A DNA stretch of 64,000 nt from Alphaproteobacteria bacterium (GTDB lineage: Bacteria; Pseudomonadota; Alphaproteobacteria; DSM-16000; Inquilinaceae), in assembly GCA_028281265.1 (NCBI GenBank), contig JANQKE010000087.1, forward strand, positions 1 to 64,000, given 5' to 3'. A program made the translations under genes and the position numbers. The notes below the pieces were generated by a model, which worked only from the letters and a program-made list of their open reading frames with translations, had not been told where the DNA came from and did not search any database. Shown here piece by piece: positions 25,916-34,808 of this stretch. How positions within the stretch are numbered: the stretch's first letter is position 1; every line of letters begins with the position of its first letter.

Positions 25916-25962
25916 TGCACGCCCTTTGCGTGCACGCCATGTCCGCCTACGATCGTAGGCGG
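25916..25962. promoter_or_regulatory. two inverted repeats between gltX and comEC
   Basis: The first is TGCACGC-CCTTT-GCGTGCA (25916-25934). The second is CCGCCTACGATCGTAGGCGG (25943-25962), a perfect 20-bp palindrome that ends 16 bp before the comEC ATG. The second covers the place where a ribosome-binding site would lie, so it could act as an operator or as a hairpin that hides the start of comEC. Neither resembles the alphaproteobacterial LexA box (GAAC-N7-GTTC). Confidence 0.5.
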
Positions 25963-25978
25963 AAGAGTAGGGGACCGC

Positions 25979-28099
25979 ATGGTGGCGCTGGCCGACCAGA
26001 CCGACCCGGACCGGTCGCAGAAATGGGGCGTTCGCGTCGCCATGGCGGTCGGAGCCGCCGCGATGGCCGATCGCGAGCGGTGGGCGTTGTGGCTGCCGGT
26101 GGCCCTTGGCCTGGGTGTCCTGAGCTACTTCGCCTTGCCGGTGGAACCCCCGGCGGCCGCTCCGGCGATCGGCCTTGCCATATGCGGTGCCGTCCTGTCG
26201 GTGGGACGCGGTCGCGCCTGGGTCCGGCTGCCCGCGCTGGCCCTGCTGGCCTTTACCCTCGGGGTTGCGGCCGGCCAGTGGCAGACGCAGCGGGTTCAAG
26301 CCCCCGTCCTGCAGCGCGCGCTGGGTCCGGTGACGGTCGAGGGCCGGGTCGTCCTGCAGGACGTGCTGCCGCGCGGCACCCGCGTGGTGCTCGACCGGCT
26401 CGCCATCGAGCGGGTCGAGGGCTGGCGGACGCCGCATCGGGTCAGGATCACCCTTGGCCGCGGCGACGCGGCCCCGCCGACCGGCAGTCGCATTCGCATC
26501 CTGGCGTCCTTGCGCCCACCCCCGCCCGCCGTGATGCCGGGTGCGTACGACTTCCGCATGCGGGCGTATTTCGACCGTCTCGGCGCGACCGGTTTCGCCT
26601 TCGGGAGGCATGCGGTCGTCCAGCCGGGCGATCCGGACCAGGTCGGACTGGCCCTGGAAAGACTGCGCCAGTCGGTCGTCGAGACGGTGCTGGCGACGCT
26701 CGACGGCGATGCGGCGGCGGTCGCGGCGGCGTTGCTGACGGGGGAGCGGGGCAGCCTCCGCGAGGCGGTGTACGAGGATCTGCGGGACAGCGGTCTGGCC
26801 CATCTGCTGGCGATTTCCGGGCTGCATGTCGGGCTGGTGGCCGGACTGGTGTTCGCCGGCGTCCGCGCCGGCCTCGCCGTAAGCGAGCGGCTGGCGCTCA
26901 CCTGGCCTTTGAAGAAGATCGCAGCCGCCGTGGCGTTGGCGGCGGCGTTCTTCTACATGCTGATCGTCGGCGCCACCGTACCGACCCAGCGCGCCTTCCT
27001 GATGACCGGTCTGGTGCTGGTTGCGGTCCTGGTCGACCGGGAGGCGTTCTCGATGCGGCTCGTGGCGCTGGCGGCCACCCTCGTGATGCTGATCAGCCCG
27101 TTCAGCGTGCTCGGTCCCAGCTTCCAGATGTCGTTCGCCGCCGTGATCGCCCTGATCGCCGCCTACGAAGCGCTGGGGCGGGATCGGTTCGCCCAGGCCG
27201 GGGATCGCGGGTGGGGGCGGCGCGTGGCGCTCTACTTCGCCGGGGTGCTGCTGACCAGCCTGATCGCTTCGGCCGCCACCGGCCCGTTCGCCCTGTTCCA
27301 CTTTCAGCGGATCGCCGGCTACGGGCTGATCGCCAACCTGATCGCCGTGCCGCTGACCGCGCTGTGGATCATGCCGTTCGGAGTGGTGGCCTATGCTCTG
27401 ATGCCGGTCGGCCTCGCCTGGATCGGGCTGGTTCCCATGGGGTGGGGTATCGATCTGCTGCTGACGGTCGCGGCCGAGGCGGCGAGTTGGCCCGGCGCGG
27501 CCTGGTCGGTGGCCGCCCCGTCCGCCGCCGCCCTGGGCTTCATGGTGGCCGGTGGCCTGTGGCTGTGTCTGTGGATGGGGCGATGGCGGCTGCTCGGCGC
27601 GGCTCCGATCCTCGTCGGCGCCGTGCTGATGGCGCTACCCGGCCGCCCGGAGATCCTGATCGACGGATCGACCGGTACGGTGGCGATCCGGCATGGGGAC
27701 CGGCTGTACCTGTCGGGAGAGGCGATCTCGGACTATGCCCTGGACGTCTGGGCCCGGCGGTTGGCGATCGCGCCCGAGGCGGTCGCGGTCTGGCGCGAGC
27801 CGGCGGTGGCGTTCCCGGATCGGGCGAGCTTGGCCTGTGATTCCCTGGGCTGCCGGCTGGCCGGAGACGTGCTCATCCTGGTCGATCGCCGGGGCTGGCC
27901 CGAGACCTGCCGCTCGCCGGATCTGGTCGTCACCCCGCTGTTCGCCCCAAGCGGCTGTGAGCCGGGTCGGCTGATCGATGCACGGGCTCTGGGCCGGATC
28001 GCCGCCGCGACGGTCGACCTGTGGCCAAGCGGCCGTCCACCGACGATCGACACCGTGCCGTGGCGGGGCGGCCGACCGTGGGAAGGCCAGCGCCGGTAA
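25979..28099 (+). CDS. comEC: ComEC/Rec2 family DNA-uptake channel protein
   Basis: ComEC forms the inner-membrane channel for transport of single-stranded DNA in competence. The 706-residue product has an N-terminal DUF4131 region with membrane helices and an OB-fold-like soluble part (about 90-200), and the Competence domain (about 215-490) with [20 protein letters not shown] and [17 protein letters not shown]. The C-terminal DUF4131-like/beta-lactamase-like part is reduced: there is no HxHxDH motif. The start MVALADQT follows the 20-bp palindrome; the frame is open upstream. Many proteobacteria without known competence keep this gene. Confidence 0.92.
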   Translation: MVALADQTDPDRSQKWGVRVAMAVGAAAMADRERWALWLPVALGLGVLSYFALPVEPPAAAPAIGLAICGAVLSVGRGRAWVRLPALALLAFTLGVAAGQWQTQRVQAPVLQRALGPVTVEGRVVLQDVLPRGTRVVLDRLAIERVEGWRTPHRVRITLGRGDAAPPTGSRIRILASLRPPPPAVMPGAYDFRMRAYFDRLGATGFAFGRHAVVQPGDPDQVGLALERLRQSVVETVLATLDGDAAAVAAALLTGERGSLREAVYEDLRDSGLAHLLAISGLHVGLVAGLVFAGVRAGLAVSERLALTWPLKKIAAAVALAAAFFYMLIVGATVPTQRAFLMTGLVLVAVLVDREAFSMRLVALAATLVMLISPFSVLGPSFQMSFAAVIALIAAYEALGRDRFAQAGDRGWGRRVALYFAGVLLTSLIASAATGPFALFHFQRIAGYGLIANLIAVPLTALWIMPFGVVAYALMPVGLAWIGLVPMGWGIDLLLTVAAEAASWPGAAWSVAAPSAAALGFMVAGGLWLCLWMGRWRLLGAAPILVGAVLMALPGRPEILIDGSTGTVAIRHGDRLYLSGEAISDYALDVWARRLAIAPEAVAVWREPAVAFPDRASLACDSLGCRLAGDVLILVDRRGWPETCRSPDLVVTPLFAPSGCEPGRLIDARALGRIAAATVDLWPSGRPPTIDTVPWRGGRPWEGQRR

Positions 28100-28205
28100 C
28101 CCCGGTGACAGCGGGTCCGGTAAGCCCCTTGGATGTGGGCTTTCAACACGGTGTCGCCCGACGCGACAGCCTGGATGCGCCGGTCCGATGTTCCGTCTCC
28201 CAAGA

Positions 28206-28283
28206 GTAGGCTGGATGGAGCGTAGCGAAACCCAGTACGGCACCCTTACCAAGCTGGGTTTCGCTGCGCTCTCCCCAGCCTTG
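28206..28283. repeat. dispersed repeat family 3 (GTAGGCTGGAT...CCAGCCT type), copy 1
   Basis: The arms GTAGGCTGGATGGAGCGTAG plus CGAAACCCAG and CTGGGTTTCG plus CTGCGCTCTCCCCAGCCTTG are near-perfect inverted repeats around an 18-base loop. A second copy lies at 33048 and a fragment at 53385. Repeats of this kind, with GGGTTTCGC arms, occur in intergenic regions of many proteobacteria. It sits between the convergent ends of comEC and the glutamine synthetase-like gene and may act as a bidirectional terminator. Confidence 0.8.
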
Positions 28284-28344
28284 TCTGTGTTGGAGATGGG
28301 GTATGGTGGTGGGCTTGAGGGGGCTGAGGGGGGCAATGCCGCCC

Positions 28345-29712
28345 TTAGAGGGTTGTAGTGGGCAGGCCGGATCGTCCCGGATCCTCCTGCTCGGCCTCCA
28401 GTTCGGCTTCCTTCATCAGCCGGTACATCCGCCAGAAATCCTCGCCGAGCCGGGGCGGCAGCACGGTGGCGGCCTTCATCGCCGCCAATGCCTCCGGCCA
28501 GCGCAGCGGCAGATCCGGGTCCGCGGTCTGGCAGGCGTCGCCCATGGTCGCCGGCGGTGGGTCGATGCGGCTTTCCAAGCCGTGATGCAGGCCGGCCAGC
28601 GCGGCCGCACCGACCAGGTACGGGTTGGCGTCGGCGCCGGCCATCCGGTGCTCGATCCGGCGATGCTCCCCCTCGCCCAACGGCACCCGCAGCGCGGTCG
28701 AGCGGTTGTCCCAGCCCCAACTGCGGTTGACCGGCACGAAGCAGTCCGGCGCCAGCCGACGGTAGCTGTTCCGGTGGGGTGCGTAGAGCGCCATCGCTTC
28801 GCCGAAGGTATCGAGAATGCCGCCGATGGCGTGCGACAGGGTCTCCGGTTCCGCCCCGAACACGGCCCGCCCGGCGCGATCCTTGAGGCTGATGTGCAGA
28901 TGCAGTCCGCTGCCGACATCGTCCGGATAGGGTTTGGCGGCGAAGCTGGCGCGGACGCCGTGGCGCACCGCGACGCGCCGGACGATGCGCAGGAACATGG
29001 CGCATTCGTCGGCCGCGCGCAGCGCATCCGCCCGATGGGTCAGGTTCACCTCATACTGGCCGACCCCGTATTCGCTGATGGCCGTGCCCGCGCCGACCCC
29101 CTGCACCCGGCAGGCCCGATCGATGGCGTCGAGCAGGGTTTCGAACGCCTCGACCTGGTCGAGGCCGTAGACCTGACCTTCGGCCAGCCGCTGGCCGGTC
29201 AACGGGTTCCGCGGTGGCTGCAGGGCGCCGTCAGTCCCCGGCGCGGGGTCGAACAGGAAGAACTCCGCCTCGTACGCGACCACCGGCGTGAGCCCGGCGC
29301 CCGCCAGCCGTTCGATCACCCCCGCCATCACGTGCCGGGGTTCCAGCGGATAGGGCCCGCCCTGGGGCAGCCGGTACTCCATCAGCACCTGGGCCAGCGG
29401 CACCGGGCTCCACGGGACCGGCACCAAGGTACCGGGAACGGCGCGGATCAGGATGTCCGGATCGCCGTCGCTGATGCCCATCCCGCCCGCATCGTGGGTC
29501 AGCCCCCGCGGGTCGAGGAACAGCACCGCGGCGCACAAAGGGATGCCGGTGCCGAGCTTGACCGCCTGGTCGATCGGGACCCGCTTGCCGCGTGCGTGCC
29601 CGTTCACATCGACGATGAAGCCGTCGACATAGCGGATGTCGGGATGGTCCGCCCGGAACCGGGTCAACTCGTCGGCGAAGCGGTCGGCGATATCGCCATC
29701 GGTCGGGGGCAT
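28345..29712 (-). CDS. glutamine synthetase family protein (possible gamma-glutamylpolyamine synthetase)
   Basis: The 455-residue product has a short N-terminal beta-grasp domain (about 20-110) and the glutamine synthetase catalytic domain, including EYGVGQYEVNLTH (metal-binding glutamates), KPYPDDVGSGLHLHISL and NRSWGWDNRSTALRVP, EHRRIEHRMAGADANPYLV. Members ligate glutamate to ammonia or to amines with ATP; sequences of this size without the adenylylation loop of GlnA are often PuuA-type ligases for putrescine. No putrescine-pathway gene is adjacent, so the substrate is open. It converges with comEC across a family 3 repeat. Confidence 0.88.
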   Translation of the reverse strand: MPPTDGDIADRFADELTRFRADHPDIRYVDGFIVDVNGHARGKRVPIDQAVKLGTGIPLCAAVLFLDPRGLTHDAGGMGISDGDPDILIRAVPGTLVPVPWSPVPLAQVLMEYRLPQGGPYPLEPRHVMAGVIERLAGAGLTPVVAYEAEFFLFDPAPGTDGALQPPRNPLTGQRLAEGQVYGLDQVEAFETLLDAIDRACRVQGVGAGTAISEYGVGQYEVNLTHRADALRAADECAMFLRIVRRVAVRHGVRASFAAKPYPDDVGSGLHLHISLKDRAGRAVFGAEPETLSHAIGGILDTFGEAMALYAPHRNSYRRLAPDCFVPVNRSWGWDNRSTALRVPLGEGEHRRIEHRMAGADANPYLVGAAALAGLHHGLESRIDPPPATMGDACQTADPDLPLRWPEALAAMKAATVLPPRLGEDFWRMYRLMKEAELEAEQEDPGRSGLPTTTL

Positions 29713-29830
29713 GGGCCGGAATACGGTGACGGGATGGGGCGGCGGCCCCGGTCTTGACGCGTGGGACCCGTCAGCGCAAGCACGGTCCCAGGCGGCCGCC
29801 TTCGTCCCCACACGGACGAGGGCCCCCGTG

Positions 29831-30784
29831 TTACGCAACCTCGATCCGGCGGGGAATCCCAAGCGTCTCCATGGTCGCCAGGATGTCGGGCAAAGCCTTT
29901 TCGGTCGCCTTGCGGCCGATGTCGATCAGCTCGCCCGACCGGTCGAATTCGTGGAACCCGATATGGCTGATCCGCGGCTCGATCAGCACGTCCGGCGGAT
30001 CGCCGGCCAACCGGCTCTTGGTGATGCGGTCGAGCAGCATGCCCAAGGAGGTCAGCATGATCTCGAAGATGCTGGTCTTGTCCGCGGTTTCCCGCCGGAA
30101 GACCCGGCGGGCGAGCCGCGTCATGCCGGCACCATCGATCGGGTTGCCTTCCCGCTCCAACAGATCGAGCAGGTTGAAGCCGGTCTTCTCGGGCGGCCGC
30201 GGGGTGGCCAGGCGCTGGAACAGATCGTTGACGTTGACGCCGATCACCATGTGGCCGCCCAGAGCCCGGCAGGTCGACACCGGCACCGGGTTGACCAGCC
30301 CGCCATCCATCAGCATCCGGCTGCCCACCGTCACCGGGGGGAACACCCCGGGCATCGCGAAGGACGGACGGATCGCGTCGACCACCGGGCCGTGCCGCAG
30401 CCAGACCTCCTGGCCCGTGGCGAGATCGGCGCACACGGCTGCAAACGGGCGGTCCAGTTGTTCGATCGTCAACTCGTCGAGATGGTCTCTCAACTCCTCG
30501 ATCAGCCGGTCGCCGGCCAGCAGCGACGGCTGGCCGATCTGGAAGTCCAGATAGCGCAGCATGCGCATCCGCGTAAGCGACCGGGCCCAGGCTTCGAGCG
30601 GGTCGAGCTTGCCCGCGAGGTAACAGCCGCCGACGATCGCCCCGATCGAGGTGCCGCAGACGATGTCGGGCACGATGCCGTTGGCCAGGAGGGTGCGCAG
30701 CACGCCGATATGGGCCCAGCCGCGCGCCACGCCGCCGCCCAAGGCGATCGCGAGCTTCGGGGAGGAGTCATCGACCGTTAGCAT
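29831..30784 (-). CDS. patatin-like phospholipase family protein (RssA/NTE type)
   Basis: The 317-residue product has GGGVARGWAHIGVL (about 16-29), the nucleophile elbow CGTSIGAIVGG (about 43-53) and LMDGGLVNPVPV with the catalytic aspartate (about 158). The arrangement matches the RssA branch of patatin-like proteins. No signal peptide is visible. The substrate is unknown, but family members are lysophospholipases or esterases. It is 78 bp downstream of the MATE gene and 118 bp upstream of the glutamine synthetase-like gene, all on the minus strand. Confidence 0.92.
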   Translation of the reverse strand: MLTVDDSSPKLAIALGGGVARGWAHIGVLRTLLANGIVPDIVCGTSIGAIVGGCYLAGKLDPLEAWARSLTRMRMLRYLDFQIGQPSLLAGDRLIEELRDHLDELTIEQLDRPFAAVCADLATGQEVWLRHGPVVDAIRPSFAMPGVFPPVTVGSRMLMDGGLVNPVPVSTCRALGGHMVIGVNVNDLFQRLATPRPPEKTGFNLLDLLEREGNPIDGAGMTRLARRVFRRETADKTSIFEIMLTSLGMLLDRITKSRLAGDPPDVLIEPRISHIGFHEFDRSGELIDIGRKATEKALPDILATMETLGIPRRIEVA

Positions 30785-30862
30785 CGTTCATGCCAATCGC
30801 AAGGCGAACAACCCGATGGGCTATGGGGATACCCTTCAGAGTGGCGACCCCGCGTGGGCACC

Positions 30863-32236
30863 TCAAGGCCCGCGGGCGCGCATGGCATCGCTGCGTCCCG
30901 CCGATGCCATGGACCGGTCGAGGCCGGGCAGGGCCACCGCCAAGGCAAGGGCCCGGACGATCATGAACAACGCCATCGCAGCCCACAGGCCGTGATTGCC
31001 GAAAGCCGGCACCAGCAGCCAGACAAGGCCGAGATAGACCGCCAGCGTGACCAGCATGGCGTTGCGAAGGGTCCGGGTCCGGGTCGCGCCGATGAAGATG
31101 CCGTCGAGCTGGTATGACCAGATCGCCAGAACCGGCATTGCCGCCACCCAAGGCAGATAGGTGGTCGCGGTGGCGCGCACGTCCGCGATGTCGGTCATGA
31201 CCGCGATGATCGACGGTCCTGCGGTGGCGTAGGCGCCGGCGAACAGGGCCGAGGCGCCGATGGCCCAGACCGTGGTTGCCGCCATCGCCTTGCGGAAGCC
31301 GTCCCGGTCGCCCGCACCGACCCGATCCCCGATCAGGGCCTCGGCCGCATGGGCGAACCCGTCGAGCGCGTAGGCCAGAAACGACAGGAACTGCAGTAGA
31401 ATCAGATTGGCCGCGACCACCGTATCGCCCATGGTCGCCCCGGTATTGGTGAACACCGCGAACACGGTGATCAGGGCCAGCGTGCGGATGAAGATGTTCC
31501 CGTTGACCGCGATCAGCCGTTTGTAGGCAGCCACGGTCCACAGGCCGGCGCTACCGGGCAGACGGCCGCCCACCAGTCTCAGGACGATGGCCAGCCCCAG
31601 GGCGGTGGCGGTCAGCTCGGCCGCCACGGAAGCCCAGGCGACACCGGCCACCCCCCAGCCCAAGCCGATGACGAAGACCAGGCTGAGCACGATGTTCACC
31701 CCGTTGAGCGTGACCTGAAGGGCCAAGGCCAAACCGGCCCGCTGCAGGCCGAGCAGCCAGCCCAGGATGGCGTAGTTGGCCAGTGTCGCCGGTGCCGCCC
31801 AGATCCGTGCGGAGAGGTAGACGTCGGCATACGTCTCGACCGCGCTGGAGGCCTGGAACAGGCCCAGCGCGAGTGCGGCGATCGGTCGCTGGAGTGCGAT
31901 GAGGCAGAACCCGACGGCCGCAGCCAGGATCAGGGCTCGGAGCAGGGTATGCCGGATCTCGACCGGATCCCCGGCACCGCGAGCCTGGGCGGTCAGGCCG
32001 GTCGTCCCCATCCGCAAGGCGCCGAACCCCCAGAACAGGAAACTGAAGACGCTCGACCCGATGGCCACCGCCCCGAGATAATAGGCGTGCTCGAGCCGGC
32101 CGATCACCGCCGTATCGACGATCCCCAACAGCGGTGTTGTGACGTTGGCGATCATGATCGGACCTGCGAGCCGCCAGACCTTTGCATGAACAGTTCTGTC
32201 CGACAGCAAACCCGAACTTCGATGCGTGTGGGGCAC
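30863..32236 (-). CDS. MATE family efflux transporter (DinF-type)
   Basis: The product of 457 residues has about 12 membrane helices in two six-helix halves, with the conserved LAGPIMIANVTTPLLGIVDTAVIG start and GFGALRMGTTGLTAQARGAGD loop of the DinF branch of MATE exporters. These export cationic drugs or metabolites using Na+ or H+ gradients. The GTG at 32236 is chosen because AGGAGAGGA lies 4 bp upstream; a TTG 11 codons earlier has no such site. It is divergent from the unknown protein gene at 32474. Confidence 0.9.
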   Translation of the reverse strand: MPHTHRSSGLLSDRTVHAKVWRLAGPIMIANVTTPLLGIVDTAVIGRLEHAYYLGAVAIGSSVFSFLFWGFGALRMGTTGLTAQARGAGDPVEIRHTLLRALILAAAVGFCLIALQRPIAALALGLFQASSAVETYADVYLSARIWAAPATLANYAILGWLLGLQRAGLALALQVTLNGVNIVLSLVFVIGLGWGVAGVAWASVAAELTATALGLAIVLRLVGGRLPGSAGLWTVAAYKRLIAVNGNIFIRTLALITVFAVFTNTGATMGDTVVAANLILLQFLSFLAYALDGFAHAAEALIGDRVGAGDRDGFRKAMAATTVWAIGASALFAGAYATAGPSIIAVMTDIADVRATATTYLPWVAAMPVLAIWSYQLDGIFIGATRTRTLRNAMLVTLAVYLGLVWLLVPAFGNHGLWAAMALFMIVRALALAVALPGLDRSMASAGRSDAMRARGP

Positions 32237-32411
32237 TCGTCCTCTCCTTCTGCCGGCCTTCAGTGACAAGTAGTCACAGCACTTCGGCTTTGGACATTGA
32301 CTGATATGCCTGAGGCCGGGCTGAGATTAACGCAGATTAAGATGAAGTGAACATGACGTATGCAGTCGATGTTCTATCCGCAAAGCGTGTGTTGACTTCA
32401 ATCTCCGGCAT

Positions 32412-32430
32412 TTGACAGGTTTCCGAAACC
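32412..32430. promoter_or_regulatory. TTGACA box overlapping a small palindrome
   Basis: TTGACA (32412-32417) is immediately followed by GGTTTCCGAAACC (32418-32430), a 13-bp inverted repeat with a single central base, 43 bp upstream of the ATG at 32474. The layout is that of a -35 box with an overlapping operator, but no good -10 box lies 17 bp downstream. The surrounding 200 bp are AT-rich compared with neighbouring DNA. Confidence 0.4.
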
Positions 32431-32473
32431 GAATGTCGCTGTCTGCATCTGCGGACAAAAAAGGGTTACGGCA

Positions 32474-33001
32474 ATGTCCGGTTTCAACGCACAACGGCTC
32501 TTGGATTTTGACGGGTTCCGGATCCACTACCGCGCCGATCGTCTGCATAATGGGCACCGATACTTCGATATCTGGACCCAGGGGGTGGGACCGGCGGATT
32601 GCTGGCTGCGGTTCTGCGATCATATCACCAGCCAGCATCCCGGCATGACGGTGTTCGCCGCCCGGGCCATACCGAATGGCCAGTCCGAGGCACGCGACGT
32701 CGCGCTGATCAGGCAGGAAGCGGCGCTGTACCGGTCCCGGGGGGTTCGCGCGCTTTGCGTCGCTTTGGTCAATGACGACCCGGCGATCACTCACTACGCC
32801 GACATGATGCGAGACGTTTTCGCACTCGAAGGCGTCGCTTTTCTGATCGAAGACTCTCAGACCGCGACGGAGGCGTTGCGTCGCCTCGAAGACATGATCG
32901 AGACGGTCACCGAGATGTCCCTAAGCGGTCTCGCACCGGATCTGGCCCTGTGCCGGCCGGCGAGCGGTACGAACTGGCGGCAGGATCGCTGGTCCGCCTG
33001 A
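32474..33001 (+). CDS. protein of unknown function (175 aa)
   Basis: I do not recognise a named family. The protein is soluble and mixed alpha/beta. The middle (HYFDIWTQG-like strand, ITSQHPGMTVFAARAIPNGQ) and the later part (ALCVALVNDDPAITHYADMM, DVFALEGVAFLIEDSQTAT) alternate short strands and helices, in a way reminiscent of STAS/SpoIIAA-like folds; this is a weak impression. No signal peptide or membrane segment is seen. The gene stands alone between the divergent MATE gene and the convergent nucleotidase gene, with repeats of two families right after it. Confidence 0.75.
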   Translation: MSGFNAQRLLDFDGFRIHYRADRLHNGHRYFDIWTQGVGPADCWLRFCDHITSQHPGMTVFAARAIPNGQSEARDVALIRQEAALYRSRGVRALCVALVNDDPAITHYADMMRDVFALEGVAFLIEDSQTATEALRRLEDMIETVTEMSLSGLAPDLALCRPASGTNWRQDRWSA

Positions 33002-33047
33002 GCACCGCGCGCCGGTCGTCACGAGACCGGCCCTCCAAGAGCGTTCA

Positions 33048-33145
33048 GTAGGCTGGATAGAGCGCAGCGAAACCCGGCACGGCGCCCGCAACAAACTGAG
33101 TTTCGCGCACGCTCTCCCCAGTCTAGATAGCTCTACCCAGCCTGC
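33048..33145. repeat. dispersed repeat family 3, copy 2
   Basis: GTAGGCTGGATAGAGCGCAG plus CGAAACCCGG and a mirrored TGAGTTTCGCGCACGCTCTC plus CCCAG match copy 1 at 28206. A second right-hand end, CTCTACCCAGCCTGC, follows at 33131-33145, as if one end had been duplicated. AGAGCGTTCA just before it is also shared with the fragment at 53385. It lies between convergent genes. Confidence 0.8.
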
Positions 33146-33197
33146 ATCCCGGGCCGCCGCGTCCTACGGCAGCCCGTTGACAGCCTCTATCCAGTTC

Positions 33198-33300
33198 CTA
33201 GAGCATCCTGCGTCCTAACGGACGCAGGATGCTCTAACTCGTTGAAATATATCAACTTATCTGCGTTCAGATGAGTCCATCTGAACGCAGGTTGATCTAG
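33198..33300 (+). repeat. double-hairpin dispersed element, copy F
   Basis: The ends are CTAGAGCATC and GTTGATCTAG. Hairpin 1 is a perfect pairing of CTAGAGCATC-CTGCGTCC with GGACGCAG-GATGCTCTA(A) around TAAC. The linker is AACTCGTTGAAAT. Hairpin 2 pairs ATCAAC with GTTGAT and CTGCGTTCAGATG with CATCTGAACGCAG around AGTC, with TTAT on the left arm. Its right-hand CTAG contains the TAG stop codon of the minus-strand nucleotidase gene (33297-33299). Confidence 0.95.
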
Positions 33301-34808
33301 TTCTGCCGGACGATCCGGCCTTCGATTTCCGGCGCGACCTCGCCCGCCGCATCGATATGGTCCATCACCTGGGCGGCCATCAGGGTGCCGGCCATCTCAT
33401 CGATCACGCGGGGGGCGTCGGCGAACATGGTGTAGCCGTCCCCGCCGCGGGCCATGAAGTCGTTGGTTGCGAGCACATAGGTCGCGTCCGGATCGATCGG
33501 CGCCCCGCCGACCATCACCTCGACCACCCGTTCCCCGGCCGGCTGTGCCATGTCGTAGACCACCGACAGCCCGGAGACGTGCGGGAACCGGCCGCTGACG
33601 TCTTCGACCCGGCTGAAGCCGTTCTCCAGCGCGGCAACCACATCCGCGCCCGATAGCTCGATCGACACCGTCTTGTTGCCGAACGGCAGCTCGGACTGGA
33701 TGTCCCGGCGGCTCAGCACGGTGCCGGGATCGTAGACCCGATCCGCCCGGATGCCGCCGCCGTTGGTGATCGCGATATCGGCGCCGGTCGCGCTGCGCAT
33801 GGCATCGGCGACGAGGTTGCCGAAGGCGGTCTCACCGCCGCGAACGGACGCACGACGGGTGTCGAGTTCGGTCAGCGTCGTGCCGATCTCGATGTCCAAC
33901 TCGGCGGACAGTTGGTCCAGATAGACCTGGACCGCATCGGTCATGGCCGCGTCCGGTTCCACCATCGCGGTGTCGATGGTCCGGAACGACGGCGTCCAGT
34001 CCACATCGCCATCATCGTCCCGCGTCACGGTCAGGGTGAGTTCCGTCACGTACTCGGCCTGCTCACCGCTTTCGAGCATCAGTTTGCGGCCGTTGTAGAG
34101 CGTCGACACCACATGATCGTCGCCGGACAGGATCAGATCGACCTCGGCCCGATCGAACAGGATCGCGTCTTCGGACAGGTTAGTATGGGCCAACGCCACG
34201 ACGATGTCGGCACCCGCCTCGCGCAGCGCCGCCGCGTGGCCGTTCACCGTCTCCAGCGGATCGGCGAACGTCACGTAACCGGGGCTCGACTTGGCTGCCG
34301 TGTCCGGCGTGGTCAGGCCGATGAAGCCGAAGGTGAAGCCGGCCACGTCGGTGGTCCAGGTCGCTTCGGCACCGTCGATCAGGCTGCCGTCCGGCTCCAT
34401 CGAGTTGGCCGACAGCACGACGAACTCCGCTTCGGCCAGCCGCTCCTTGAGGATATCGGGGCCGAAATTGAACTCATGGTTGCCGATCGCGAAGACATCG
34501 ATCCCGACCTGGTTCAGCAGATCGATCATATGCGCGCCGTCGTCGAAGCCGGACAGCAGCGACGGGGAAATCGCGTCGCCCGCATGGGTGACGATCACCG
34601 GCGTGGCGCCGACGCGGGCGGCGTTGACGACGGCCGCAAACCGCGCGATGCCGCCGCGGCCGTCATCCTCTTCCATCCGGTCGAAATCGTTGACGTGGAG
34701 GAAGGTGATGGTGGCCGACTGCGCCTGGGCGGCCAGCGGAGCCGCGGTCAGCGCCGTGGTGGCGATCAGCGCCAGGCCGAAGCGACGCGAAAAGGGGGTG
34801 ACGAGCAT
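33297..34808 (-). CDS. exported 5'-nucleotidase / metallophosphatase family protein
   Basis: The 503-residue product has a signal peptide (about 1-29, ending AAPLAAQAQS), a metallophosphatase domain (HVNDFDRM, THAGDAISPSLL, IGNHEFNFGPD, VALAHTNLS) and a C-terminal 5'-nucleotidase domain (ITNGGGIRADR, LPFGNKTVSIELSG). It probably releases nucleosides and phosphate from nucleotides in the periplasm. The usual Asp-x-His pair of the first metal motif reads DFD here, so the third residue is Asp. A GGAGG ribosome-binding site precedes the ATG. Its stop codon lies inside the end of a double-hairpin element, yet the C terminus (EIEGRIVRQN) looks complete. Confidence 0.93.
   Translation of the reverse strand: MLVTPFSRRFGLALIATTALTAAPLAAQAQSATITFLHVNDFDRMEEDDGRGGIARFAAVVNAARVGATPVIVTHAGDAISPSLLSGFDDGAHMIDLLNQVGIDVFAIGNHEFNFGPDILKERLAEAEFVVLSANSMEPDGSLIDGAEATWTTDVAGFTFGFIGLTTPDTAAKSSPGYVTFADPLETVNGHAAALREAGADIVVALAHTNLSEDAILFDRAEVDLILSGDDHVVSTLYNGRKLMLESGEQAEYVTELTLTVTRDDDGDVDWTPSFRTIDTAMVEPDAAMTDAVQVYLDQLSAELDIEIGTTLTELDTRRASVRGGETAFGNLVADAMRSATGADIAITNGGGIRADRVYDPGTVLSRRDIQSELPFGNKTVSIELSGADVVAALENGFSRVEDVSGRFPHVSGLSVVYDMAQPAGERVVEVMVGGAPIDPDATYVLATNDFMARGGDGYTMFADAPRVIDEMAGTLMAAQVMDHIDAAGEVAPEIEGRIVRQN

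Noticed and set aside
25916-25962. LexA operator upstream of comEC
   Set aside because: Neither palindrome contains the alphaproteobacterial GAAC-N7-GTTC or GTTC-N7-GTTC pattern.
32327-32340. TTAA-N6-TTAA near the unknown ORF, considered as a second CtrA site
   Set aside because: The spacing is six, not seven, bases, and the region is AT-rich, so chance is likely.
33011-33031. GCCGGTC/GACCGGC hairpin after the unknown ORF, considered as a Rho-independent terminator
   Set aside because: It is not followed by a T-tract on either strand.
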